Source: Pediococcus pentosaceus
Lineage (GTDB): Bacteria > Bacillota > Bacilli > Lactobacillales > Lactobacillaceae
Assembly (NCBI RefSeq): GCF_001437285.1
Contig: NZ_JQBF01000002.1
Coordinates: forward strand, 266,562 to 330,561
Direction: 5' to 3'
Length of the DNA: 64,000 nucleotides
This document shows, piece by piece, positions 26,658 to 35,154 of this stretch. The position numbers and the translations under genes were made by a program. Below the pieces are notes generated by a model that was not told the DNA's origin, did not search any database, and was given only the letters and a program-made list of their open reading frames with translations. Each line of letters opens with the position of its first letter. The first letter of the stretch is position 1.

Positions 26658-28241
26658 ATTAAAAAACTAAATCTTTTTCAACTGGTAATGCTTGGGCTTG
26701 GTTCTCTAATTGGTTCGGGGTGGCTTTTTGGATCAATGGAGGCCGCTTCAGTAGCTGGTCCAGCGGCAATTTTTTCTTGGATAATTGGATTTGTTGTGAT
26801 TGGTGTAATTGCCTATAACTATATTGAGTTAGGGACAATGTTTCCAGAATCTGGCGGAATGAGTAAATTTGCTCAATACAGTCACGGATCATTGGTTGGT
26901 TTTATTGCCTCTTGGGCAAATTGGATTTCTCTAATCACTCTCATCCCCATCGAAGCTGTAGCTGCGGTCCAATACATGAGTTCTTGGCCATGGGCATGGG
27001 CGAATTGGACCCATAGTTTTTTCAAAAATGGGAACATCACTACTAGTGGTCTATTAGTAGTTTTTTGTTTCATTTTAATCTTCACCTTATTAAATTATTG
27101 GTCAGTAACTCTATTAACAAGATTTACGAGTTTAATCTCCATTTTCAAAATTGCTGTACCTTTAATTACTATTATATTTTTAACTTTAAGTGGCTTTCAT
27201 CCTGAAAATTACGGAAAATCACTATCGGAATTTATGCCTTACGGATCAGCTTCGATTTTCGCTGCTACTTCTGCTTCTGGGATTATTTTTTCCTTTAACG
27301 CCTTTCAAACCGTAATTAATATGGGAAATGAAGTCGAAAACCCTAAGAAAAACATTGGGCTAGGTGTAGGACTTTCACTCTCGATCAGTGCTGTACTCTA
27401 CCTAGTTCTACAAAGTACTTTCATCACTTCCGTACCAACTGCACTAATTACTCAATCTGGTTGGCATGGAATTAACTTTGAATCACCCTTTGCGGATTTA
27501 GCTATCTTACTTGGGATTCATTGGTTATCAGTTTTACTTTATTTAGATGCTTTCATTTCACCCTTTGGAACTGGTGTTTCATTTGCTGCTTCAACTGGAC
27601 GGGCCTTGGCCGCTATGTCAAGTAATAATCATTTTCCTAAAATTTTAGGAAGAATTAATGCTAAATATGGGATTCCTCGAGTAGCTATGGCTTTCAACGC
27701 TGTTCTAAGTATGGTAATGGTTTCGATTTTTAGATCATGGGGAACTTTAGCCAGTGTTATTTCGACTTCGACGTTAATTGCTTACCTGACTGGGCCAATC
27801 ACGGTCGTATCATTGAGAAAAATGGCTTCCCGTTTCAATCGACCTGTTCGTTTAAAAGCAATTAAATTTATGGCACCATTAGCTTTCGTTTTAGCTTCTT
27901 TAGCTATTTATTGGGCCATGTGGCCAACAACAGTTGAAGTTATCTTAGTCATTTTACTAGGTTTACCAATTTTTATTTATTACGAATGGCGATTACATTG
28001 GAAAGAAACTATGAAACAACTACGTAGTAGCCTTTGGTTGATTGTATACTTAATTTTCCTTTCAGTTATGTCGTATATTGGTAGTGATAATTTTAATGGT
28101 AGAAATTTAATCCATTATCCTCTTGACTTTATAGTTATCATCATTGTGGCATTTATTTTCTACATTTGGGGAATGCGCAGTCGCATCATAACTGTTTCAT
28201 TTGGTAACGCCCAAGAAGTTAATAAGCATGTTAAAAAATAA
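26658..28241 (+). CDS. APC-family amino acid permease, probable AUU start
   Basis: An inner-membrane amino acid transporter of about 12 helices. The first helix LVMLGLGSLIGSGWLFGSMEAASVAGPAA carries the APC GSLIGSG substrate loop, and the usual HELIX 6 region (FAATSASGIIFSFNAFQTVINMGNEVENPKKNI) follows. If translation began at the first ATG (26688) the normal N-terminal extension KKLNLFQLV would be lost and no ribosome-binding site would exist. The extension is encoded in frame from ATT at 26658, placed 9 nt after a strong AAGGAGG, so I propose an AUU start. Alternatively the ATG was mutated and the gene is weakly expressed. Substrate unknown. Confidence 0.8.
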   Translation: MKKLNLFQLVMLGLGSLIGSGWLFGSMEAASVAGPAAIFSWIIGFVVIGVIAYNYIELGTMFPESGGMSKFAQYSHGSLVGFIASWANWISLITLIPIEAVAAVQYMSSWPWAWANWTHSFFKNGNITTSGLLVVFCFILIFTLLNYWSVTLLTRFTSLISIFKIAVPLITIIFLTLSGFHPENYGKSLSEFMPYGSASIFAATSASGIIFSFNAFQTVINMGNEVENPKKNIGLGVGLSLSISAVLYLVLQSTFITSVPTALITQSGWHGINFESPFADLAILLGIHWLSVLLYLDAFISPFGTGVSFAASTGRALAAMSSNNHFPKILGRINAKYGIPRVAMAFNAVLSMVMVSIFRSWGTLASVISTSTLIAYLTGPITVVSLRKMASRFNRPVRLKAIKFMAPLAFVLASLAIYWAMWPTTVEVILVILLGLPIFIYYEWRLHWKETMKQLRSSLWLIVYLIFLSVMSYIGSDNFNGRNLIHYPLDFIVIIIVAFIFYIWGMRSRIITVSFGNAQEVNKHVKK

Positions 28242-28251
28242 TTTTCCAAAT

Positions 28252-28294
28252 AAAAAAGGAAACCAATTCACTTACGAATTTGGTCTCCTTTTTT
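28252..28294. terminator. Bidirectional terminator after the APC permease
   Basis: A long imperfect stem from AAAAAAGGA at 28252 to TCCTTTTTT at 28294, with an inner ACCAATTC/GAATTTGGT pairing. T6 lies on both strands. Confidence 0.8.
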
Positions 28295-28314
28295 ATTGTA
28301 CTTAGAATAATCAT

Positions 28315-28660
28315 TTATTTAGCATCTGTATTACTTATCATATAATCTAACAACTTAAACGTTACTTTTTGATTTTGGTTTGGACCGGGAAAAGCTAAGC
28401 ACATTACCAGAATCATCATGTAAAGCATTATGGATTAAACTGTATTCTTCATCATTTACAACTATTAACGAATATCATCTGCCACTGATTTAAAATGAAA
28501 TTGTAACCTATGATTCCCCCTGCAATATGAAGCTTTATTTTCAAATAGTTCACTATTAACTAATAATTCAGCTTCTTTTGAAATTTTAAATATTTCTTCA
28601 CGCCCATTCATGATGTTCAATTTCTGAAGTAATCCAAGTATTATGACGTTCGTTATACAC
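28315..28660 (-). pseudogene. Decayed gene with several frameshifts, family unknown
   Basis: Reading the minus strand downwards, successive pieces in three frames join into one plausible protein tail: ...EHHEW, REEIFKISKEAELLVNSELF, ENKASYCRGNHRLQFHFKS, VNDEEYSLIHNALHDDSGN, NQKVTFKLLDYMISNTDAK-stop at 28315. At least three frameshifts and no start are present. I do not recognise the family; the beta-rich end could be from a carbohydrate-active enzyme, which would suit the neighbouring AraC/DUF5107/galM genes. The 28661-28971 stretch between this and the next fragment shows nothing I can assign. Confidence 0.5.
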
Positions 28661-28971
28661 TATAAAATTGTACACATGAAATTGCGGCGATCAACTAATC
28701 AATACTTATTTATGTATAATAAAACCATTCATTTCATAGTTAAATTAGTTGGACCTCCAATATCACTGATAAATTAGTTTCTTCAGCGGTGAGAAGTATT
28801 CTACTGAATTGATATGAATAATAAACATAAAGTTGCATGCCTAGGAGTAATAGTTCATTTCTTAATTACTACTGGGCTTTCATTAGATGTATGTTTCAAA
28901 ATGGTTAATACGCATATTTTTCCTCACCAACGGCAAATAACTTTTCACTCAGGTATCACCGCCAATTCTCT

Positions 28972-29109
28972 TTAATTACCCATTAATTTAGCCAAGTTGT
29001 AGAGATAAGTCCGATGTGAGTTCAAAACGTTATCATTTGAAACTAAAATTGAAATTACACTATGATTTTCAAAGAAGGGATTTTCTAAATCATAAACATG
29101 GATAATGGG
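28972..29109 (-). pseudogene. 45-codon open extension directly after the AraC-gene stop
   Basis: After the TAG stop of the AraC gene (29110-29112) the same frame stays open for 45 codons (PIIHVYDLENPFFENHS ... TYLYNLAKLMGN) to a TAA at 28972. AraC proteins normally end where the TAG is, so this is probably the C-terminus of another gene brought in by a deletion. Stop-codon read-through is less likely. Family not recognised. Confidence 0.35.
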
Positions 29110-30006
29110 CTACAATATATTTTTTTCTTGATTCCGAAAAATACGTGGCGAGCTCCCCATTACCTTCTTAAAAATTCTTGAAAAATAATACGGTTCATCA
29201 TAACCTAGGCGCGTTGCAATTTGATGAACCGCTAAATTAGTATCTTTCAAATAGTAGCATGCTTGCTTCATTTTAATGTCGAGAATAAAACGATTTACAC
29301 TTGTGCCAACCGTTTGTCTAAAAATTCGACTAAGATAACTTTTCGATACATCTAACACCTCAGTTAACGTAGATAAGCTAACTTTTTCTTCAAAGTGGTC
29401 ATATATATATTTAACTGCTTTAGTTATATATTCATTCCCCATTGTATAAGCATCATGCGGTAGAAAGGATTGCAAAGATACATATGCCAAAGTAGCACCT
29501 AAAACTTGAGAAGAATAAAAAACGGATTGATATGAAAAACCAGCTGATAAAGCTTGGATCATTTGCCAAAATTGCGACATTAACATCTGCATATCTTCGG
29601 TGCTTGTTTTATCAATTATTAGAAAACCATTTTTCTGTAAAGCCTCTTGCGGGATATATTCATCTATAGAATTCCCAGTAAAATGCACCCAAAATATATC
29701 CCAAGGATCATCATCATTAGCATAATAAGTATGTTCCTCATTTGGAGGTAATAAAACAATTGAACCATTCTCAATTTGCCATTCCTCAGTTGCAGATTTT
29801 ACAGTACCTTTACCATGGGTACAAAAAATTAGTATCCATTCTTTGGCGCCATGATTACGATGAGCAAAATGATATCTTGCCTTGGGGTAAAATCCAAGAT
29901 CAGTTATATACAGCAGTTTTATTACTTCAGAAAAATTGAAATTATTCAAAATAGTTGATGGTAACACAAATAAATATTCATTTTCAAATCCATGCAATTT
30001 TTTCAT
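29110..30006 (-). CDS. AraC-family transcriptional regulator
   Basis: A 298-residue regulator. The N-terminal cupin sensor (PKARYHFAHRNHGAKEWILIFCTHGKGTV...IVLLPPNEEHTYYANDDDPWDIFWVHF, about 40-110) is the sugar-binding type found in MsmR/RafR regulators. The C-terminal double HTH (VSLSTLTEVLDVSKSYLSRIFRQTVGTS...AVHQIATRLGYDEPYYFSRIFKKVMGSSP, about 200-290) binds DNA. It is divergent from a DUF5107-TPR gene and galM, so it probably activates a sugar-utilisation unit. A cre-like site lies before its start. Confidence 0.9.
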   Translation of the reverse strand: MKKLHGFENEYLFVLPSTILNNFNFSEVIKLLYITDLGFYPKARYHFAHRNHGAKEWILIFCTHGKGTVKSATEEWQIENGSIVLLPPNEEHTYYANDDDPWDIFWVHFTGNSIDEYIPQEALQKNGFLIIDKTSTEDMQMLMSQFWQMIQALSAGFSYQSVFYSSQVLGATLAYVSLQSFLPHDAYTMGNEYITKAVKYIYDHFEEKVSLSTLTEVLDVSKSYLSRIFRQTVGTSVNRFILDIKMKQACYYLKDTNLAVHQIATRLGYDEPYYFSRIFKKVMGSSPRIFRNQEKNIL

Positions 30007-30022
30007 AAATTGCTCCTTTTTA

Positions 30023-30036
30023 AAAAAGCGTTTTCA
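30023..30036. promoter_or_regulatory. cre-like site upstream of the AraC gene
   Basis: On the minus strand TGAAAACGCTTTTT matches the cre consensus at 12 of 14 positions. It lies about 17 bp upstream of the AraC-gene start codon, close to the ribosome-binding site. Confidence 0.45.
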
Positions 30037-30125
30037 TTTTCTAGTTTCGATATTATCACATAGCAAAATACCAAGCAAATGTTAGTTGTCTAAAATCCAT
30101 CGTTTAGCACATTTCGTACATTTCA

Positions 30126-30139
30126 AGAAAACGCTTTCT
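30126..30139. promoter_or_regulatory. cre-like site upstream of the DUF5107 gene
   Basis: AGAAAACGCTTTCT matches the cre consensus at 12 of 14 positions and shares the core GAAAACGCTTT with the site at 30023-30036. It lies just upstream of a possible -10 TATATT (30143-30148). CcpA or a sugar-specific regulator could bind. Confidence 0.5.
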
Positions 30140-30180
30140 ACTATATTATTAAGATGTAAAATCGAAGGGAGAACTTTGCT

Positions 30181-33100
30181 ATGAATATTGATATTTCTGC
30201 AGATGAACCAGTAACTTTAAAAAAAACAGACTTAACGATTCCAACCTATGGAATCGCTAAGCCAGAAAAAAATCCAATGTTTTTGGAGGATCGAGTATAT
30301 CAAGGAAGTAGTGGTAAGACTTATCCATTTCCGGTAACCGAACGTGTCTTTGATGAAAAACATGACAAGACATACAAAGCCGTTATCTTAGAAAATAAGT
30401 ATATCCAGATTACTTTCCTGCCCGAATTAGGTGGACGAATTTATCGAATGTTAGATAAAACTAATAATTACGACTTTGTCTATTATAATCACGTTATTAA
30501 GCCAGCACTTGTTGGTCTGGCTGGGCCATGGATTTCTGGAGGAATCGAATTCAATTGGCCACAACATCACCGGCCAGATACTTTTTCTCCAGTGAATTAT
30601 TACACTAAGATTAATTCAGACGGTTCTAAAACAATCTGGATGAGTGATATAGATCAAATGAATGGCACAAAAATTTTAGTTGGTTTCACTATGTATCCTG
30701 ATAAAGCATATTTGAAAGTTGACGAAACTTTTTCAAATCCAACTGATTTACCACAGACTTTCTTGTGGTGGGCTAATCCCGCAGTACCTGTAAACGAAAA
30801 CACTCAATCAATCTTTCCACCAGATGTTAATGCTGTTTTTGATCACGGAAAACGTGCAGTATCTGATTTTCCAATCGCAACTGGTGAATATTATAAAGTT
30901 GATTACTCAGAAGGCGTTGACATTTCTCGTTACAAAAATGTACCTGTACCTACTTCTTATATGGCAGCCAAATCAAAATACGACTTTTTAGGTAATTACG
31001 ATCACCAGAAAGAAGCTGGTCTTCTTCATGTGGCTGACCATCATACTTCACCTGGTAAAAAGCAATGGACTTGGGGACATGGTGATTTTGGACAATCTTG
31101 GGATCATCAGTTAACCGATAATGATGGACCATACATCGAATTGATGGTTGGTACTTTCACAGATAATCAGCCCGACTTTTCTTGGCTCAATCCTCATGAA
31201 GAGAAACATAGTACTGAATACTTTATGCCTTATAAAGCTGTGGGAGCAGTTAAAAATGCTACGATCAATGCCGCAGTTAATTTGGAAAAAGATGGGGATA
31301 CAATTTCAATTGCAGCATATGCAACATCAGTATTTTCAAATGCACAAGTTATTTTGGAAAAAGAAGACGAAGTTCTACTTAACGAAAAAACTACATTAAG
31401 CCCCACAGAAACTTTTACAACAACCATTCAAAATGATCAGTTTGAATTGCATGAATTAACATTAAAAGTACTTGATCAAGACGAAAATATTTTGGTGCAA
31501 TATACACCTGAACCTGAAAAAATCGAAGCAATTCCAGATGCTGCCAAAGCAATTCCTAATCCTAAAGATATCAAAACTAACGATGAACTATTCAATGCAG
31601 GACAACATCTTGAACAATATCGTCACGCTAGTTTCAGACCTGAAAACTACTATCTAGAAGGACTTAAACGGGATAAATTTGATAAACGAATCAATGATGC
31701 GTACGGTCTCCTACTCTACCGTCAAGGGTTATTTGTAGAAAGTGAAAAATACTTTAGACGTGCTTTAGAACGTCAAAACAATCATAATACCAACCCAGTA
31801 TCTGGTTTCCCAAGTTATCATCTTGGACTAAGTCTTGAAAAACAAGGAAAATACGCTGAAGCATACGATGCTTTTTACAAAGCAACTTGGTCTGCAGATA
31901 CAAGATCAGTTAGTTTTGTGGCAATGGCTAAAATAAAGATTCGCGAAAATGATTTAGACAATGCTCTTAAATTTATTAATCAAGCACTATTATTTAACTA
32001 TAATGATTTAACAGCTCGAGCAATCAAGGCTCATATTTTAATTTTGATGAAATCCGATCAAGCTGAAAAACTTTTAAAAGATAGTTTGGAAATTGATAAC
32101 AGTGCTTCAGCGGTATTGTTCGAATATTCAAAAATTAATCCAGATTGCTTAGATACGTTAAAACATTTCATTGATACTCGTTTAAATGATGTTTTAGATT
32201 TAGTTCAACTTTACCTTGAAATTGGACAATACGCTGATGCATTATCGGCCTTGAACATTTACAAAGATGATAATCCATTAAAATCTTATTATGAATCTTA
32301 TATATACTCTAAATTGGATTCGCAAGAACAAGCTCTTACTTCAGCAAAACTTGGAGCTAGTCTATCTCCTGACTATATCTTCCCAAATCGTCTGTTCGAC
32401 GTTATCATTTTGGAATATATTCAAAATATCAATCCAAAAGATGGCTTAGCACCCTACTATCTTGGTAATTTATACTATGATCGTCGTATATATCAAAAAG
32501 CTCAGGCTTTATGGGAAAAATCAGTCAAACTTGATCCTGATTACGCAATGTCTTACCGGAATCTTTCAATCGTCTACTACAACAAGACTAACCAACCTAA
32601 GAAAGCCTTAGAATATTTAGAAAAAGCATTTAAATTAGATCCTAAAAATGCACGGCTTGTTTTTGAACTGGACTCTTTGTATCAAAAAATGAACCATTCT
32701 TTAACGGATCGCCTAGCCTTTCTTGAAAAACATTTGGATCTGGTCGAGCAACGCGACGATAGCTACATTCAACTAGTTACTTTATTGAACGAAACTGGTA
32801 GATACAAAGAAGCTTATCAAAAGTTAATGGATCGTATCTTCCACCCTTGGGAAGGTGGCGAAGGTAAAGTCAGCTCACAATACGAATATGCATTAGTTGA
32901 ACTTGCAAAACAAGATATTGCTAACGAAAATTATACGACTGCAATTGAAAAACTTAATCGTGCTTTAGTTTATCCACGCTCACTGGGTGAAGGAAAACTT
33001 CCTACGGCAAACAATAATGTTATCGATTTCTACCTAGGTTATGCTTACAAACAAATTAACGATACTCAACAAGCTAATGAGCATCTTAGATTAGCTACTC

Positions 33101-33483
33101 AAGGATTGGAAAAACCATCTAGTGCTATGTATTACAACGATCAACCATCAGATACGATTTTTTATCAAGGATTAGCCTTTGAACAATTAGGTCAGACAAA
33201 AGAAGCAAATGGTAAATTTCACGCATTAATTAGTTATGGTGAAAAACATATTTTCGACAATTTCGAAATGGATTACTTCGCTGTATCATTACCTGATGCC
33301 TTGCTATTCAAAGATGATCATAAGTCACTTAATGTCATCGACTGTTATTATCTAATCGCATTAGGATACCTCGGATTGAATCAAGTGGATAAAGCTCATA
33401 CAATGATGGATAAAATAACTGAATTGACTAATAATCATCAAGGGATGCTCAGACACTATTCGTTCAAAAAATTTAGTTTATAA
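30181..33483 (+). CDS. DUF5107 and tetratricopeptide-repeat protein
   Basis: A 1100-residue cytoplasmic protein without a signal peptide. Residues about 35-330 form the DUF5107 domain, a galactose-mutarotase-like beta-sandwich (ITFLPELGGRIYRMLDKTNN, GPWISGGIEFNWPQHHRP, FLWWANPAVPVN, WTWGHGDFGQSWDHQLTD). After a short linker come many TPR units from about 455 to the end (for example GLLLYRQGLFVESEKYFRRAL and LDPDYAMSYRNLSIVYYNKTNQPKKALEYLEKAFKLDP). The function is not established; a mutarotase-like fold plus location between an AraC regulator and galM suggests handling of a sugar or glycan breakdown product. A GGGAG ribosome-binding site precedes the ATG. Confidence 0.85.
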   Translation: MNIDISADEPVTLKKTDLTIPTYGIAKPEKNPMFLEDRVYQGSSGKTYPFPVTERVFDEKHDKTYKAVILENKYIQITFLPELGGRIYRMLDKTNNYDFVYYNHVIKPALVGLAGPWISGGIEFNWPQHHRPDTFSPVNYYTKINSDGSKTIWMSDIDQMNGTKILVGFTMYPDKAYLKVDETFSNPTDLPQTFLWWANPAVPVNENTQSIFPPDVNAVFDHGKRAVSDFPIATGEYYKVDYSEGVDISRYKNVPVPTSYMAAKSKYDFLGNYDHQKEAGLLHVADHHTSPGKKQWTWGHGDFGQSWDHQLTDNDGPYIELMVGTFTDNQPDFSWLNPHEEKHSTEYFMPYKAVGAVKNATINAAVNLEKDGDTISIAAYATSVFSNAQVILEKEDEVLLNEKTTLSPTETFTTTIQNDQFELHELTLKVLDQDENILVQYTPEPEKIEAIPDAAKAIPNPKDIKTNDELFNAGQHLEQYRHASFRPENYYLEGLKRDKFDKRINDAYGLLLYRQGLFVESEKYFRRALERQNNHNTNPVSGFPSYHLGLSLEKQGKYAEAYDAFYKATWSADTRSVSFVAMAKIKIRENDLDNALKFINQALLFNYNDLTARAIKAHILILMKSDQAEKLLKDSLEIDNSASAVLFEYSKINPDCLDTLKHFIDTRLNDVLDLVQLYLEIGQYADALSALNIYKDDNPLKSYYESYIYSKLDSQEQALTSAKLGASLSPDYIFPNRLFDVIILEYIQNINPKDGLAPYYLGNLYYDRRIYQKAQALWEKSVKLDPDYAMSYRNLSIVYYNKTNQPKKALEYLEKAFKLDPKNARLVFELDSLYQKMNHSLTDRLAFLEKHLDLVEQRDDSYIQLVTLLNETGRYKEAYQKLMDRIFHPWEGGEGKVSSQYEYALVELAKQDIANENYTTAIEKLNRALVYPRSLGEGKLPTANNNVIDFYLGYAYKQINDTQQANEHLRLATQGLEKPSSAMYYNDQPSDTIFYQGLAFEQLGQTKEANGKFHALISYGEKHIFDNFEMDYFAVSLPDALLFKDDHKSLNVIDCYYLIALGYLGLNQVDKAHTMMDKITELTNNHQGMLRHYSFKKFSL

Positions 33484-33486
33484 TAT

Positions 33487-33510
33487 AAAAGCACTCATGT
33501 GAGTGCTTTT
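33487..33510 (+). terminator. Intercistronic terminator or attenuator before galM
   Basis: A perfect palindrome with 11-bp arms (33487-33497, 33500-33510) and a 2-nt centre, right after the DUF5107 stop codon, with only a T4 tail. It would lower galM transcription relative to the upstream gene. Confidence 0.65.
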
Positions 33511-33531
33511 ATTAATTGGAGGAATTTCGAA

Positions 33532-34556
33532 ATGAAACATACTTTAGTTAATAAATACCAAACACTAGATGATAAAAATTACTATCGTATTTCTATGTTT
33601 AATAAAAATGGTGTTCAAGTTGATATTTTAAATTATGGTGCAACTCTTGAACATTTTTTTGTACCTGGTCGAACATCTGAAAAGGACAACATTATTTTAA
33701 GTTTAGAACGCCCAGAATATTATGATAAAGAACGGAATTATCTCGGTGGTACTGTTGGTAGAGTTATTGGCAGAATTGCACATGGTCACTGGCAAGATGA
33801 AGATAACACAATACAATTTGAACTAAATGATGGCCCTAATCATGCGCATGGTGGATCAAAAGGATTCGATACGCAAGTATTCGGCTTTACTATTAAAGAA
33901 AATGAAAACTGTAGTATCCTTAAATTACATCTATTAGATCCGGATAATTATAATAACTATCCTGGGAATTTAAGCATTTATGTAACTTACACGTTAACAA
34001 ACGAAAATACATTAATTTATGAAATAGAAGCTATTTCAGATAAAAAACTTTATGTAATCCAGCAAATCATAGCTATTTTAATCTAAATAGCGGTAAAGAT
34101 ATACTAGACCAATATCTAACTTTAGATGCTGACTATTATTTACCACTGGACAAAAATAGTATTCCAACCGGCGAACAAAAATCAGTCACTAATACTCCAT
34201 TTGATTTTCGAAAACCCAAATTACTTGGTAAAGCAATTACTTCTTTAGATTCACAAATAAGAGAACAATTAGGACTTAATCATCCTTTCTTGCTCAACCG
34301 AAATAATAATATTGCAGCAGTATTAGAAAGCTTAGATCATCAGCGTAGATTGAGTGTGGAAACAACTGCCCCATCAATTGTTGTTTATACTGGTAACCAT
34401 TTTAATAATAGTGGATTTGCACAGAATATTGGCCAATATGGTGGAGTTGCTTTAGAGACCCAATTTCCACCAAGTAATGATGAATCTTTGTCTTCAATTG
34501 TGTTGCTACCATATCAAAAATTTTATAGTCGAACTAGTTGGTGTATAGAATTTTGA
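33532..34556 (+). pseudogene. galM: Aldose 1-epimerase, frameshifted
   Basis: GalM interconverts alpha and beta anomers of aldoses. The first part (MKHTLVNKYQTL...; GATLEHFFVPG, LGGTVGRVIGRIAHGHW, NHAHGGSKGFDTQ) is normal. The frame then fails after ISDKK. Reading one base earlier restores the expected sequence (NPANHSYFNLNSG, DADYYLPLDKNSIPTG, NHPFLLN, VYTGNHF, GVALETQFPP) to a stop at 34556. One missing A in the run of six A at 34042-34047 explains this. It may be a null mutation, a phase-variable tract or a sequencing error. The start was moved to the ATG at 33532 behind GGAGG. Confidence 0.88.
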
Positions 34557-34581
34557 TGTCTTAATTAATCGTATTCCATAT

Positions 34582-34632
34582 AAAATAAGAGTTGAATTTC
34601 TGAATAAACTACAGAAATCCAACTCTTATTTT
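34582..34632. terminator. Bidirectional terminator between galM and the ArsC-like gene
   Basis: A 13-bp stem (34582-34594 with 34620-34632) with further inner pairing (ATTTCTG/CAGAAAT), T-rich on both sides. The genes on the two sides converge here. Confidence 0.85.
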
Positions 34633-34659
34633 TAGTACAACCGTGTGTCTTTCATTATA

Positions 34660-35013
34660 TTAAATCCAATTTTCTTCATACACTCCTACATTAAATCCAC
34701 AAGTGACTTTAGTATCGTCGACCATTAACGGACGTTTAATTAACCTACCGTTCTTAGACATTAATGTTGCAGCCTGTTCTTTCGTCATCATTTCTACTTT
34801 ATCTTTAAGTCCCATTTTGCGATAATCGATTCCACTAGTATTAAAAAAGTAGCGTAATTTCTGATTACTCTTGGAAAAAATATTTAGCATTTGTTCTTTA
34901 GTCGGTGGTTGTTCAACTAGATCGATTTTTCCATAGGATACGTCATGTTCTTGTAACCATTTTTCGGCTTTCTTGCATGTACTACACTTAGAATAACAAT
35001 AAAAAGTTGTCAT
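34660..35013 (-). CDS. ArsC/Spx-family thioredoxin-fold protein
   Basis: A 117-residue protein with the N-terminal redox motif CSTCKK (Cys10, Cys13), then KIDLVEQPPTKEQ, FNTSGIDYRKMGLKDK and the RPLMV cis-proline region. The family includes Spx, MgsR and arsenate reductases. The two-residue CxxC spacing suits Spx/MgsR as well as ArsC-like enzymes. No arsenic-resistance genes are nearby. GGAGG lies before the ATG. It could be an Spx-like RNA polymerase-binding stress regulator or a reductase; sequence alone does not decide. Confidence 0.82.
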   Translation of the reverse strand: MTTFYCYSKCSTCKKAEKWLQEHDVSYGKIDLVEQPPTKEQMLNIFSKSNQKLRYFFNTSGIDYRKMGLKDKVEMMTKEQAATLMSKNGRLIKRPLMVDDTKVTCGFNVGVYEENWI

Positions 35014-35126
35014 GTGTCCTCCTAAAATAAAATTTGAGAAACTTCAATTTGCATTCATAATACTATAATTTTTATAGTAATAGTAAGAGAAATAAAACTC
35101 TTTCTGGATTTATTTTATTTAAAAAT

Positions 35127-35152
35127 AAAAAGACGATACTAATCGTCTTTTT
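35127..35152 (-). terminator. Terminator of the NhaC-family antiporter gene
   Basis: A perfect 11-bp stem (35127-35137 with 35142-35152) with a 4-nt loop directly after the stop codon, T-rich on the minus strand. Confidence 0.88.
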
Positions 35153-35154
35153 AA

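Noticed and set aside
34042..34086. Two separate galM-like genes (33532-34086 and 34290-34556)
   Set aside because: The pieces join into one GalM when one base is restored in the A run, so they are one frameshifted gene.
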